DNA of 64,000 nucleotides. Origin: Polaribacter sp. NJDZ03. Its GTDB lineage: Bacteria; Bacteroidota; Bacteroidia; Flavobacteriales; Flavobacteriaceae. The DNA is taken from assembly GCF_019263805.1 (NCBI RefSeq), contig NZ_CP079195.1:58501-122500 (forward strand). Reading direction: 5' to 3'. Under the pieces are notes generated by a model. That model worked only from the letters and a program-made list of their open reading frames with translations, was not told the DNA's origin and did no database searches. Each line of letters opens with the position of its first letter. Within the stretch, counting starts at the first letter, position 1. Positions 32,966 to 42,442 of this stretch are shown here, piece by piece. Made by a program: the position numbers and the translations under genes.

Positions 32966-34354
32966 TTATAAATGAATCACTTCATCATAAGCATCTGCAA
33001 CAGCTTCCATAACTGCTTCACTCATAGTTGGGTGAGGGTGAATTGTTTTTAAAACTTCATGCCCCGTAGTTTCTAATTTACGTCCTAAAACTGCTTCTGC
33101 AATCATATCTGTAACACCGGCTCCAATCATATGGCAACCTAACCATTCGCCATATTTTGCATCAAAAATTACTTTTACAAAACCTTCAGTTGCTCCAGAT
33201 GCAGTTGCTTTACCAGATGCAGAAAATGGAAATTTACCTACTTTTAATTCGTAACCAGCTTCTTTCGCTTTTGCTTCAGTCATACCAACAGATGCAATTT
33301 CTGGAGTAGCATATGTACAACCAGGAACGTTTCCGTAATCGATTGGTTCTGTATGTAAACCAGCTAATTTTTCTACGCAAGTAATTCCTTCTGCAGAAGC
33401 AACGTGTGCCAATGCTTGTCCAGGAACTACATCACCAATAGCATAATAACCAGGTATGTTTGTTTGGTAAAAATCGTTCACTAAAATTTTATCTCTGTCA
33501 ACAATAATTCCAACATCTTCTAAACCAATGTTTTCAATATTAGATTTAATTCCAACTGCAGATAATAAAATATCAGCAGTTAAAGTTTCTTCACCTTTTT
33601 TAGTTTTTACAGTAGCAACAACTCCATCACCAGAAGTATCAACAGATTCTACAGAAGAATTTGTCATTACTTTAATACCTGCTTTTTTAATTGATTTTTC
33701 AAATTGCTTAGAAACATCAATATCTTCAACTGGTACTACATTAGGCATAAATTCTACAATAGTAACATCCGTTCCCATAGAATTATAAAAATGAGCAAAC
33801 TCAACACCAATTGCTCCAGAACCTACAACAATCATAGATTTTGGTTGTGTTGGTAAACTCATTGCTTGTCTATAACCAATTACTTTTTTACCATCTTGTG
33901 GCAAGTTAGGTAACTCTCTAGAGCGTGCCCCTGTAGCAATAATAATATTCTCTGCACTATATTCTGTTACTGTACCATCTTCAGCAGTAACATCTACTTT
34001 TTTACCAGTTTTAATTTTACCAAAACCGTTAATAATATCAATTTTATTTTTCTTCATTAAAAAAGCAACACCTTTGCTCATTCCATCAGCAACACCACGA
34101 CTTCTTTTAATTACAGCATTAAAATCCTTATCAATTGCTTCTGCTTTTAAACCATATTGGTCAACATGCTTTAAATAATCATAAACCTGTGCAGATTTTA
34201 ACAATGCTTTTGTAGGTATACACCCCCAGTTTAAGCAAATTCCACCTAAGCTTTCTTTCTCTACAATGGCAACTTTAAAGCCTAATTGAGAAGCTCTAAT
34301 ACCTGTTACATAACCTCCAGGTCCACTTCCAATAATAATGATGTCGTATTTCAT
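32966..34354 (-). CDS. lpdA: Dihydrolipoyl dehydrogenase (E3)
   Basis: This flavoenzyme reoxidises dihydrolipoamide in pyruvate and 2-oxoglutarate dehydrogenase complexes and the glycine cleavage system. The protein is 462 residues, normal for the family. It has the FAD dinucleotide fold IIIGSGPGGYVTGIRA, the redox disulfide GGICLNWGCIPTK, and the NAD fold VVGSGAIGVEFAHFY. The FAD motif AIGDVVPGQALAH and the C-terminal dimer/catalytic HPHPTMSEAVMEA follow. E1 and E2 genes are not adjacent. A dispersed repeat lies just upstream (34399-34469). Confidence 0.96.
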   Translation of the reverse strand: MKYDIIIIGSGPGGYVTGIRASQLGFKVAIVEKESLGGICLNWGCIPTKALLKSAQVYDYLKHVDQYGLKAEAIDKDFNAVIKRSRGVADGMSKGVAFLMKKNKIDIINGFGKIKTGKKVDVTAEDGTVTEYSAENIIIATGARSRELPNLPQDGKKVIGYRQAMSLPTQPKSMIVVGSGAIGVEFAHFYNSMGTDVTIVEFMPNVVPVEDIDVSKQFEKSIKKAGIKVMTNSSVESVDTSGDGVVATVKTKKGEETLTADILLSAVGIKSNIENIGLEDVGIIVDRDKILVNDFYQTNIPGYYAIGDVVPGQALAHVASAEGITCVEKLAGLHTEPIDYGNVPGCTYATPEIASVGMTEAKAKEAGYELKVGKFPFSASGKATASGATEGFVKVIFDAKYGEWLGCHMIGAGVTDMIAEAVLGRKLETTGHEVLKTIHPHPTMSEAVMEAVADAYDEVIHL

Positions 34355-34398
34355 AATTGTATATTTAACTTTTTATTTCTTTATTTAGGGCGTTTTAA

Positions 34399-34469
34399 CG
34401 GGCTTTCCGTTATATCTTTTGCTAAAAAAGCAAAAGGATGCCACTTCAATCCCTAACGCTTGCTAATTT
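34399..34469. repeat. Dispersed intergenic repeat, copy 1
   Basis: CGGGCTTTCCGTTATATC is followed by a hairpin (TTTTGCTAAAAAAGCAAAA) and then GCCACTTCAATCCCTAACGC and GCTAATTT. The same order of blocks recurs at 60534-60603 in the same orientation. It lies between the minus-strand argS and lpd genes. Confidence 0.85.
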
Positions 34470-34520
34470 ACTAACTTTTGTACTTTCTGACAACTGTTTA
34501 CTGTAACTGCCAACTTTTTT

Positions 34521-36296
34521 TTACATTCTCTCCGGAACCTGAATTCCTAATAATAAAAAGGCAGATTTAATAGTATCCGCTACTTTTTTAGACAATTGCA
34601 CTCTAAAAGCTTTTTTATCTAAATCTTGTTCTCCTAAAATATGTACATTCTGATAAAAAGAATTAAACTCCTTTACCAAATCATACGTATAATTTGCAAT
34701 AATTGCTGGCGAATAATTTTCAGCAGCTTGTTGCACCGTTTCCGGATACAATTCTAATTGCTTTAACAATTCTTTCTCCTTTTCGTGTAATTCAATTTTT
34801 ACAGGTTGCGAATAATCAAAATCTGCTTTTCTAATAATAGACTGTATTCTAGCATACGTATATTGAATAAAAGGACCTGTATTACCTTGAAAATCTACAG
34901 AAGATTTTGGGTCGAACAAAATTCTCTTTTTAGGATCTACTTTTAAAATAAAATATTTTAAAGCACCTAAACCAATAATTTCGTATAAATCGTTTTTCTC
35001 TTCATCAGAATAACCGTCTAGTTTTCCTAATTCTTCAGAAATTTCTTTGGCAGTTGTGGTCATTTCATCCATCAAATCATCTGCATCTACAACAGTACCT
35101 TCTCTAGATTTCATTTTACCAGAAGGTAAATCTACCATTCCGTAACTTAAATGATGCAATTGTTTTGCCCAATCAAATCCTAATTTCTTTAAGATTAAGA
35201 ATAGTACTTGAAAATGATAATCTTGTTCGTTACCAACCGTATATACCATACCACCAACATCTGCATAATCTTTTACACGTTGTATAGCAGTACCAATATC
35301 TTGCGTCATGTAAACAGCTGTTCCGTCAGAACGTAAAACAATTTTTTCATCTAAACCATCTTCAGTTAAATCGCACCAAACAGAACCGTCTTCTTTTTTA
35401 TAGAAAACACCTTTTTCTAAGCCTTGTGCAACTACATCTTTACCTAACAAATAGGTGTCACTTTCATAATATAACGTGTCAAAATCTACACCCATACTTT
35501 TGTAAGTAACTTCAAAACCTTTGTACACCCAAGAGTTCATTTCTTTCCAAAGAGCTACAACATCTTCATCTCCAGCTTCCCACTTTAATAACATTTGTTG
35601 TGCTTCAACAAATAACGGAGCTTCTTTTTTAGCTTGGTCTTCCGTTTTTCCTTCCGCAATTAATTGCGCAATTTCTTTTTTATATTCTTGGTCGAATTTT
35701 ACGTAGTAATTACCAACTAATTTATCACCTTTTAAACCGGTAGATTCAGGCGTTTCTCCGTTACCATATTTTTCCCAAGCTAACATAGATTTACAAATGT
35801 GTATCCCTCTATCGTTAATAATCTGGGTTTTGTAAACTTTTTTACCAGCAGCTTTAATAATTTCTGCAACAGAATAGCCTAATAAATTATTACGAACATG
35901 CCCTAAGTGTAAAGGTTTGTTGGTATTAGGTGAAGAATATTCTACCATCATTGCTTTGTCATCCGCGGTTGGCGAAACAAAACCATAAGTAGCATCTGAG
36001 TATATAGCATTAAAAAAGTTTGTATAAAAACTATCGTCAATTACTAAGTTTAAAAAACCTTTAACCACGTTGTAATTAGTAATTTCTGAGACGTTTTCTA
36101 CCAAGTATTTCCCTAAATCTTCACCAATCTGTACAGGATTTCCTTTTTTGTAACGTAATAAAGGGAAAACTACCACTGTAATATCTCCTTCAAATTCTTT
36201 TCTAGTTGCTTGAAATTCTACTGTCGGAATTTCTATATTGTATAATGCTAAAAAACCTTCTTTTACTTTGGTTTCTATACTATTTTGAATGCTCAT
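34521..36296 (-). CDS. argS: Arginine-tRNA ligase
   Basis: ArgS charges tRNA-Arg. The 591-residue length is typical. An N-terminal additional domain (residues 1-110) precedes the HIGH-type motif YSSPNTNKPLHLGHVRNN. GKMKSREGTVVDADDL stands in the KMSKS position, and a DALR-type anticodon-binding domain (FIQYTYARIQSIIRKA) is at the C-terminus. The ATG at 36296 begins MSIQNSIETKVKEGF. On the minus strand, TATTTTCG (36318-36325) is one mismatch from the -7 box and 21 nt upstream of the start. Confidence 0.97.
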   Translation of the reverse strand: MSIQNSIETKVKEGFLALYNIEIPTVEFQATRKEFEGDITVVVFPLLRYKKGNPVQIGEDLGKYLVENVSEITNYNVVKGFLNLVIDDSFYTNFFNAIYSDATYGFVSPTADDKAMMVEYSSPNTNKPLHLGHVRNNLLGYSVAEIIKAAGKKVYKTQIINDRGIHICKSMLAWEKYGNGETPESTGLKGDKLVGNYYVKFDQEYKKEIAQLIAEGKTEDQAKKEAPLFVEAQQMLLKWEAGDEDVVALWKEMNSWVYKGFEVTYKSMGVDFDTLYYESDTYLLGKDVVAQGLEKGVFYKKEDGSVWCDLTEDGLDEKIVLRSDGTAVYMTQDIGTAIQRVKDYADVGGMVYTVGNEQDYHFQVLFLILKKLGFDWAKQLHHLSYGMVDLPSGKMKSREGTVVDADDLMDEMTTTAKEISEELGKLDGYSDEEKNDLYEIIGLGALKYFILKVDPKKRILFDPKSSVDFQGNTGPFIQYTYARIQSIIRKADFDYSQPVKIELHEKEKELLKQLELYPETVQQAAENYSPAIIANYTYDLVKEFNSFYQNVHILGEQDLDKKAFRVQLSKKVADTIKSAFLLLGIQVPERM

Positions 36297-36728
36297 TTGG
36301 TATCTAAAATTGAATTGCGAAAATACATATTTTTATTTGTTTTTTAGAACGATTCCCTCTACTTATTCAGACTTTATTAAAGTAGTTTAAAACGGAGACT
36401 TTACAGGTTTTTAAAACCTCTAAGATGTGGTATAACTTAAGAAGATAAAATAAGTAGAATTTAATATTTTAACTACTAAAGGATTTCCTGATTTTGTTTT
36501 TTAAGTAATAAATTCACTTTATTTGATACAGATTTTAGTTAAGTATCTTTTTTTATACTGATGTTTTTATCCATTAAAAACACCTTTTTGTAATTAAACC
36601 GATGGTATTATTCTTAATTGATGGTTTTGTAGAAACATCCTAAAAGGTTTATCTAAAATTGATTTAATTCACCTGTAAAATATTTGTCAATCCTTTTTTT
36701 AGAAATCTAATTTTAAACTATTAAATTG
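36297..36728. other. Intergenic region between divergent argS and the cysteine-cluster gene
   Basis: About 430 bp of AT-rich DNA with no ORF I accept. It holds the argS promoter candidate at 36318-36325. A small palindrome at 36405-36419 (AGGTTTTTAAAACCT) resembles a degraded form of the hairpin repeat at 60706. Nothing else was recognised. Confidence 0.4.
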
Positions 36729-36736
36729 TATTTTTG
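36729..36736 (+). promoter_or_regulatory. -7 box TATTTTTG directly upstream of the cysteine-cluster gene
   Basis: An exact TAnnTTTG match ends 4 nt before the ATG at 36741. The transcript would therefore begin at or just inside the start codon, that is, leaderless. The box also shows that the upstream TTG at 36726 is not a start. Confidence 0.5.
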
Positions 36737-36740
36737 CACA

Positions 36741-37265
36741 ATGGAAAAACGCTTAAAACAACTACCAAAATTAGCAGAAGACGCTAGAAAAGAAAATCTA
36801 AAATATTTTACTAATCTTAAGAAAAGAGTCCCTAAAAATTTAGATTATGTTGTGCAAGAATTACATGATGCAGAGTTTAAAAAAACAGATTGTTTAGATT
36901 GTGGAAACTGTTGTAAAACAACAAGCCCAATTTTTACGGATAAAGATACAGAACGTATTTCTAAGCATTTAAAAATGAAGGTTGCAGATTTTGAAAAGCA
37001 ATATTTAGTAAGGGATGAAGATGAATTTATGGTGTTAAAAACGGCGCCTTGTACCTTTTTTGATGAATCGGATAATAGTTGCTTTATTTATGATGTTCGT
37101 CCTAAAGCTTGTGCAGAGTACCCACATACAAACCGTAAGAAATTTATTGGTATTACCGACTTAACAGTTGCTAATACGGCTATTTGTCCGGCAGCATATA
37201 ATATTGTAGAAGCATTAAAAAAACGGATACCTTATGAGTATAATGTAAAAAAGAAAAGAAGTTAG
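36741..37265 (+). CDS. YkgJ-family cysteine-cluster protein
   Basis: From ATG 36741 the protein is 174 residues (MEKRLKQLPKLAEDARKEN). The conserved cysteines are CLDCGNCCKTTSP, then APCTFFDESDNSCFIYDVRPKACAEYPH, and later a lone Cys in TAICPAAYN. This is the YkgJ (CxxxCxxCC) family, proposed to bind zinc or an iron-sulfur cluster; its role is not established. It ends in a basic tail (KKKRS). The nearly absent leader before the start is unusual (see promoter entry). A terminator follows at 37396. Confidence 0.88.
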   Translation: MEKRLKQLPKLAEDARKENLKYFTNLKKRVPKNLDYVVQELHDAEFKKTDCLDCGNCCKTTSPIFTDKDTERISKHLKMKVADFEKQYLVRDEDEFMVLKTAPCTFFDESDNSCFIYDVRPKACAEYPHTNRKKFIGITDLTVANTAICPAAYNIVEALKKRIPYEYNVKKKRS

Positions 37266-37395
37266 ACCGTAATTTGTTAAACTTATCTAAAGATATATTT
37301 CAAATAGATTTTGGCACAGAACTTGCTTTTATAAGATAGAAACAAAGTAGTTAATTGTTTTCATTGTGTAAATTATTTGAATTAGTTAATTTATA

Positions 37396-37424
37396 AAAAC
37401 CATCTCATTTGAGATGGTTTTTTA
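37396..37424 (+). terminator. Terminator after the cysteine-cluster gene
   Basis: The 11-bp stem AAAACCATCTC / GAGATGGTTTT around ATTT is followed by T residues. It lies about 130 nt after the stop codon. Confidence 0.8.
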
Positions 37425-37440
37425 GTTTTATAATCATTAG

Positions 37441-37644
37441 TGTCCGATTAATAATTTTTTTCAGTTTGATAAATCTTATAAAACAAGGGTTTTATGTGTT
37501 TTTTTGATGATACCCTTGCTTTTTTAAAGTAAAATTACTGAGAAAAGTTAGACTAATTTTAATTTAAGTTACATCTCTTTGTCAAGGTGTTAGAGTCAAG
37601 TCTTAATTCTAAAAGCGAAGCGGTCTTATGTCTTTTATCGGACA
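37441..37644. mobile_element. 204-bp non-coding element with terminal inverted repeats (MITE or IS remnant)
   Basis: The left end TGTCCGATTAA (37441-37451) and the right end, read on the minus strand, TGTCCGATAAAAGA (37644-37631) share TGTCCGAT plus a W-AA continuation. The interior is AT-rich with no ORF. Near the right end, AAGCGAAGCGGTCTTATG resembles the subterminal sequence of flavobacterial insertion sequences I recall, but I cannot name the family. There is no clear target-site duplication. The right end lies 15 nt from the stop codon of the DUF255 gene. Confidence 0.55.
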
Positions 37645-37659
37645 ATAATGTTTTATAAT

Positions 37660-39765
37660 TTATTTTAGTATCAACGCAATTGCTTTTTTAGTTTCTTTTT
37701 GAGGTAGTTTACAAGTGCCTAAATTACAGACATAAATGTACGTTTCATCTTCTACAAACTTATCTTTTAATAGAGGAATGTGCTCGTTTTCATCTGTAGA
37801 ACCTACAATTATAATATTAGGTATATAATTGTTTTGTAACTCATTTTTAATGTTTTGTGCTTTATTTCCTACAAGGGCAACTTCATAAAAAGGCCTTGTG
37901 TAATTGGTCATTAAATTTAACCAATTGCTATACCCAGAAGGACTTTCTAAAACATCATCATGCATATTATGAAGCATTTGTTTTGCTATTTTAGTATAAG
38001 TAGAATCATAATAATAAAGACTTAATTTAAACAAACAGTTTGCTAAAATAGAATTAGGAGATGCAATTACATTATCATCTACTTTTACTTTTCTGGATAT
38101 TAATTTTTGATCTTTATTAGAAGTAAAATAAAACATATTGTTTTCTTTATTAAAATAGTTTTTTAAAGTAACCTCCATTAATTTTTTAGAGGCTGTTAAC
38201 CATTTTTCATCAAGCGTTACTTCATATAAATTAATAAAAGCATCTATTAAAGTTGCATAATCTTCGGAATAGGCATTAATTGTACTTTTACCATTTTTGT
38301 AATTACGATATAAGTTTCCGTCTTTTTGTAATTGATTATTTAAAATAAAATTAGCATTTTTAAGTGCTATTTTTAAATAATCTTCATTTTTAAGCGCTTT
38401 ATAAGCATCTGTATATCCTTTTATCATTAAGGCATTCCAAGAAGTTAAAACCTTGTCATCTAAATTAGGCTTTACTTTTTGAGCTCTTGCTGTTTTAAGA
38501 ATTGTTTTCCATTTTTTTATGATTGTAGAAAGCGCATCAGTAGTTATTTTATGCTTTTTTGCAAAAGATTCATTAGAAGAGTTTCTAATTAGAACATATC
38601 TGCCTTTTTCCCATAAGCCAAAATCATTTATATTATAGTAGTCTTCAAAAAGAGAATAATCATCAACAATTAAATGTTGTAACTCTTGTTTGGTAAAATA
38701 GTAATAAGCACCTTCTTCTAATTTGTTTTCAGTGTTTTTACTATCGGCATCTAAAGAAGAAAAGAATGCTCCATTTTTATCTGTCAATTCTTTATTTACA
38801 AAACCTAATGTTTCTTCTATTACTGTCTTATACAACTCTTTTTTATCATTTTGATATGCTTTTGCATACAAGCTAACAAGTTGTGCATTGTCATAAAGCA
38901 TTTTTTCAAAATGAGGAATATGCCATTTTTTATCCGTAGAATATCTAGAAAAACCACCATTTATTTGATCATAAATTCCACCAAAAGCCATTTTTGTTAA
39001 GGTAGTTTCTAACTGTTTTTTTATATTGTTATCCTCAAATTGATAACTGTATCTAAGTAAAAATTCCAAAGAATTTGGCATCGGAAATTTAACATCTATT
39101 TTAGAACCACCATAAATAGTATCTAAGTTTTGTTGCCAATTTAAAACGGCATTTTTTACATCGATATCTTTAAACTCGGTTTTGTCTTTTTTTAATGTAA
39201 TTAATTCAGAATTCTGAATTCCTTCGGTTAGTTTTGTTGCAAAATCGATGGCTTTCTTTGGGTTTTCTTTATACAGTTTAGAAATATTTAATAAGATTTC
39301 TTCCCATTGTTCTTTGGGGAAATAAGTACCACCAAAAATGGGTCTTCCATCTGGCAATGCAATACAATTAAGAGGCCAACCGCCACTACCTGTCATTAAT
39401 TGTACGGCATTCATGTATATGTTATCAATATCTGGTCTTTCTTCTCTATCTACTTTAATACTAATAAAATTAGCATTCATTATTTTGGCAATAGAATCAT
39501 TTGCAAAACTTTCTTCTTCCATTACATGGCACCAATGACAAGCAGAATAGCCAATAGAAATTACAATTAACTTATTTTCATCTTTGGCAAGTTGTAACGT
39601 TTTATCATTCCAAGCTTTCCAATTTACAGGGTTATTTGCGTGTTGTAATAAATAAGGACTCGTCTCATTTGCCAATTCATTTGGGTTTGCTTTTTTTTGT
39701 TTTTCATTACAACTAATGCAAAGCACAATGCTCAAAAAAAATAAGGTTTTAAGTAGAAAATTCAA
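37660..39765 (-). CDS. DUF255 thioredoxin-fold lipoprotein (YyaL/SPATA20-like)
   Basis: A 701-residue protein. The N-terminal peptide MNFLLKTLFFLSIVLCISCNEKQ looks like a lipoprotein signal, with the lipidated Cys after CIS (an imperfect lipobox). The thioredoxin-like domain follows: LANETSPYLLQHANNPVNW, then the CXXC motif in YSACHWCHVMEEESF, and KVDREERPDIDNIYM. The remaining ~450 residues form an (alpha/alpha) barrel of the six-hairpin type (LTSWNALMIKGYTDAYKAL, YSEDYATLIDAFINLYE). The family is widespread, but its reaction is not firmly known. An export signal on this protein would place it outside the cytoplasm, facing the periplasm. Confidence 0.88.
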   Translation of the reverse strand: MNFLLKTLFFLSIVLCISCNEKQKKANPNELANETSPYLLQHANNPVNWKAWNDKTLQLAKDENKLIVISIGYSACHWCHVMEEESFANDSIAKIMNANFISIKVDREERPDIDNIYMNAVQLMTGSGGWPLNCIALPDGRPIFGGTYFPKEQWEEILLNISKLYKENPKKAIDFATKLTEGIQNSELITLKKDKTEFKDIDVKNAVLNWQQNLDTIYGGSKIDVKFPMPNSLEFLLRYSYQFEDNNIKKQLETTLTKMAFGGIYDQINGGFSRYSTDKKWHIPHFEKMLYDNAQLVSLYAKAYQNDKKELYKTVIEETLGFVNKELTDKNGAFFSSLDADSKNTENKLEEGAYYYFTKQELQHLIVDDYSLFEDYYNINDFGLWEKGRYVLIRNSSNESFAKKHKITTDALSTIIKKWKTILKTARAQKVKPNLDDKVLTSWNALMIKGYTDAYKALKNEDYLKIALKNANFILNNQLQKDGNLYRNYKNGKSTINAYSEDYATLIDAFINLYEVTLDEKWLTASKKLMEVTLKNYFNKENNMFYFTSNKDQKLISRKVKVDDNVIASPNSILANCLFKLSLYYYDSTYTKIAKQMLHNMHDDVLESPSGYSNWLNLMTNYTRPFYEVALVGNKAQNIKNELQNNYIPNIIIVGSTDENEHIPLLKDKFVEDETYIYVCNLGTCKLPQKETKKAIALILK

Positions 39766-40018
39766 TTTTTTATATTTTTATGGGTTGCCTAAAAGATCAA
39801 TAACACTAATGTAGTATAATCTGCTAACTTACAAAAAGTCTTCTATATAAGATTTAAAACAAAAAATAGAACAAATTGGTAATGAGGATATATAACCTAA
39901 GAATTTCAAATAAATTGCAACAAATGTTTTACCTTTAGTTGAAAAAGTTTCACTAAAATATTGCGTTTAAAAGTAGTTTTATCAAAAATAATTAAAAAGC
40001 AAACTAAATTAAAAAAAC

Positions 40019-42247
40019 ATGAGAATTCCGTTTAAAAAAAATATTCCAGTATTCCTTTTTGTTTTTTGCTTACATATTTCATTGATGAAAGCACAAGAAA
40101 AAACACCACAAATTCAATTAGAAAAAAACCAAGTTTCTACTGCATTTATAGAAGCCAAAATAGACAGTATTCTTGCTGTTTTAACATTAGAAGAAAAAGT
40201 AGCAATGACACATGCGCAATCTAAATTTAGTACAAAAGGAGTTGCTCGGTTAGGTATTCCAGAAGTTTGGATGTCTGATGGACCTCATGGGGTTAGAGAA
40301 GAAATTAGTTGGGATGCTTGGGAAAATGCAAGCTGGACTAACGATGCTATTACTGCTTTTCCTGCGCTTACATGTTTAGCAGCAAGTTTTAATCCAGAAT
40401 TGGCAGCAAAATATGGTTTCAGTTTAGGTGAAGAAGCAAAATATAGAGAAAAAGATGTGCTTCTTGGTCCTGGTGTAAATATCTATAGAACACCAATGAA
40501 TGGTAGAAATTTTGAGTATTTAGGCGAAGATCCTTTTTTAGCTTCTACAATGGTGGTGCCGTATATTAAAGGAGTTCAAGAAAATGGTATTGCTGCTTGT
40601 GTAAAACACTTTGCTTTAAATAACCAAGAACATTTAAGAGATAAAATTAATGTAGAAGTAAGTGATAGAGCATTGCATGAAATTTATTTGCCTGCATTTA
40701 AAGCGGCTGTGCAAAAAGGAAATGTTTGGGCTTTAATGGGCGCTTATAATAAATTTAGAGGTCAGTATGCAACTCATAATAAAATTCTACATAAAATTTT
40801 AAAATCAGATTGGGGTTTTGATGGCGTTGTTATTAGCGATTGGAGTTCTGTGCACTCTACCGAAGAAGCAGCTTTGTATGGTGTAGATATGGAAATGGGT
40901 ACAGGAACGGATGGTTTAGGAACCACAACAATGAACCATTATGAACATTATTATTTAGCAAATCCGTTTTTAAATGCGATAAAAAAAGGAGAATTAAGTG
41001 AAGATTTATTAAACGATAAAGTACGTAGAATTTTACGCTTAATGTATCGTACAAATTTAAACCCAAATAGAGCTTTAGGGAAGTTGAACACAAATAAGCA
41101 TTTAGAAGTTGCAAGAAAAGTAGCTACAGAAGGAATTGTTTTATTAAAAAATGAAGATAATTTTTTTCCTATTCAGGATAAAAAAGGAATTACAATTGCT
41201 GTAATTGGAGAAAATGCTACAAGAGATATGACCCAAGGTGGAGGGTCATCTCAATTAAAACCTCTTTTTGAAATTTCTCCTTTACAAGGGATCAAAGAAA
41301 GATACAAAAATGCTACGATTGTTCATACAATGGGCTATGAGTCTGGTGCTTCTGTTTATGATGAAATCTTACCAGCTAATTTAAACCAAGATTCTTTGTA
41401 TGTAAAAGCAATTGAGGTTGCAAAAAAAGCAGACATTGTTCTTTTTGTGGGAGGTTTAAATAAAAGTCATCATCAAGATAGTGAAGGAGATGATAGAGAA
41501 GTTTTTGATTTACCTTATGGACAAGAAAAATTAATAAACGGAATTAATGAAGTTAATGAAAACTTAGGTTTTTTATTGGTTACAGGAAATGCTGTAAAAA
41601 TGCCTTGGATATCTAAAACAAAAGGAATTTTACAAACCTGGTATATAGGTAGTATGGCTGGTCATGCAATAGCCGATATTGTTAGTGGAGATGTAAACCC
41701 TTCTGGGAAATTGCCTTTTTCTTTTCCGAAGGAATTAAATGACAATGCAGCACATGCTTTTGGACAAATTTCGTATCCAGGAGACGGAGTTAATCAAAAT
41801 TATAGCGAAGGTATTTTAGTTGGATATAGATGGTTTGATACCCGAAAAATAAAACCTCAATATGCTTTCGGATTTGGTTTATCTTATACTGATCTTAAGA
41901 TTTCTGATGTGAAAATAGATCAAAAAAAATATGCTAAGAATGATCAAATAAAAATAACTTTTGAGGTTGCAAACACCGGAGATAGAGCAGGAGCAGAAGT
42001 TGTACAAGTATATGTTGGTAAACATAAATCTAAAGTAGAAAGAGCTTTAAAAGAATTAAAAGGATTTTCGAAAATATATTTAGAAAAAGGAGCTAATAAA
42101 ACGGGTACAATTACTATTGATGCATCCACATTAGCCTATTACAATCCAGAAATTTCAGACTGGACTGTAGAAGAAGGAACTTATTATTTATACGTTGGTA
42201 ACGCATCTAATAATATTGTAAAAAAGATAAAATTTGATTTGTTTTAA
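40019..42247 (+). CDS. GH3 beta-glucosidase, secreted (first of two)
   Basis: A 742-residue glycoside hydrolase family 3 enzyme with a signal peptide (PVFLFVFCLHISLMKAQ). The GH3 N-domain has MSDGPHGVREE and the catalytic nucleophile Asp in GVVISDWSSVHS. The KHFALNNQE motif holds the substrate-binding Lys-His pair, and GRNFEYLGEDP is typical of the family. The C-terminal alpha/beta sandwich (LVTGNAVKMPW, GKLPFSFP) ends in a fibronectin type III-like domain (NTGDRAGAEVVQVYVGKHKSKVERALKELKGF). It probably removes terminal glucose from beta-linked oligosaccharides in the periplasm. It is the first gene of the PUL, followed by its paralogue 195 nt downstream across a terminator-like hairpin. Confidence 0.94.
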   Translation: MRIPFKKNIPVFLFVFCLHISLMKAQEKTPQIQLEKNQVSTAFIEAKIDSILAVLTLEEKVAMTHAQSKFSTKGVARLGIPEVWMSDGPHGVREEISWDAWENASWTNDAITAFPALTCLAASFNPELAAKYGFSLGEEAKYREKDVLLGPGVNIYRTPMNGRNFEYLGEDPFLASTMVVPYIKGVQENGIAACVKHFALNNQEHLRDKINVEVSDRALHEIYLPAFKAAVQKGNVWALMGAYNKFRGQYATHNKILHKILKSDWGFDGVVISDWSSVHSTEEAALYGVDMEMGTGTDGLGTTTMNHYEHYYLANPFLNAIKKGELSEDLLNDKVRRILRLMYRTNLNPNRALGKLNTNKHLEVARKVATEGIVLLKNEDNFFPIQDKKGITIAVIGENATRDMTQGGGSSQLKPLFEISPLQGIKERYKNATIVHTMGYESGASVYDEILPANLNQDSLYVKAIEVAKKADIVLFVGGLNKSHHQDSEGDDREVFDLPYGQEKLINGINEVNENLGFLLVTGNAVKMPWISKTKGILQTWYIGSMAGHAIADIVSGDVNPSGKLPFSFPKELNDNAAHAFGQISYPGDGVNQNYSEGILVGYRWFDTRKIKPQYAFGFGLSYTDLKISDVKIDQKKYAKNDQIKITFEVANTGDRAGAEVVQVYVGKHKSKVERALKELKGFSKIYLEKGANKTGTITIDASTLAYYNPEISDWTVEEGTYYLYVGNASNNIVKKIKFDLF

Positions 42248-42265
42248 TTTGAGTTGATTAAAGTG

Positions 42266-42303
42266 AAAAAGCAGTATGAATTTATTTTTGTACTGCTTTT
42301 TTT
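42266..42303 (+). terminator. Terminator-like hairpin between the two GH3 genes
   Basis: The 11-bp stem AAAAAGCAGTA / TACTGCTTTTT around a 14-nt loop is followed by T residues. It suggests the two GH3 genes are at least partly separate transcripts. Confidence 0.75.
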
Positions 42304-42442
42304 GAATAAAAAAATGAATTATTCTTTATATAATTACTACAAGTGTAGATATAATTAAAGATAAAGTAAAAAAGTAGTCTTTGTGATTTTTAGGAATTAA
42401 AGATGCAATAAATACTTTTTTGATAGAAAATAAACCAACAAA

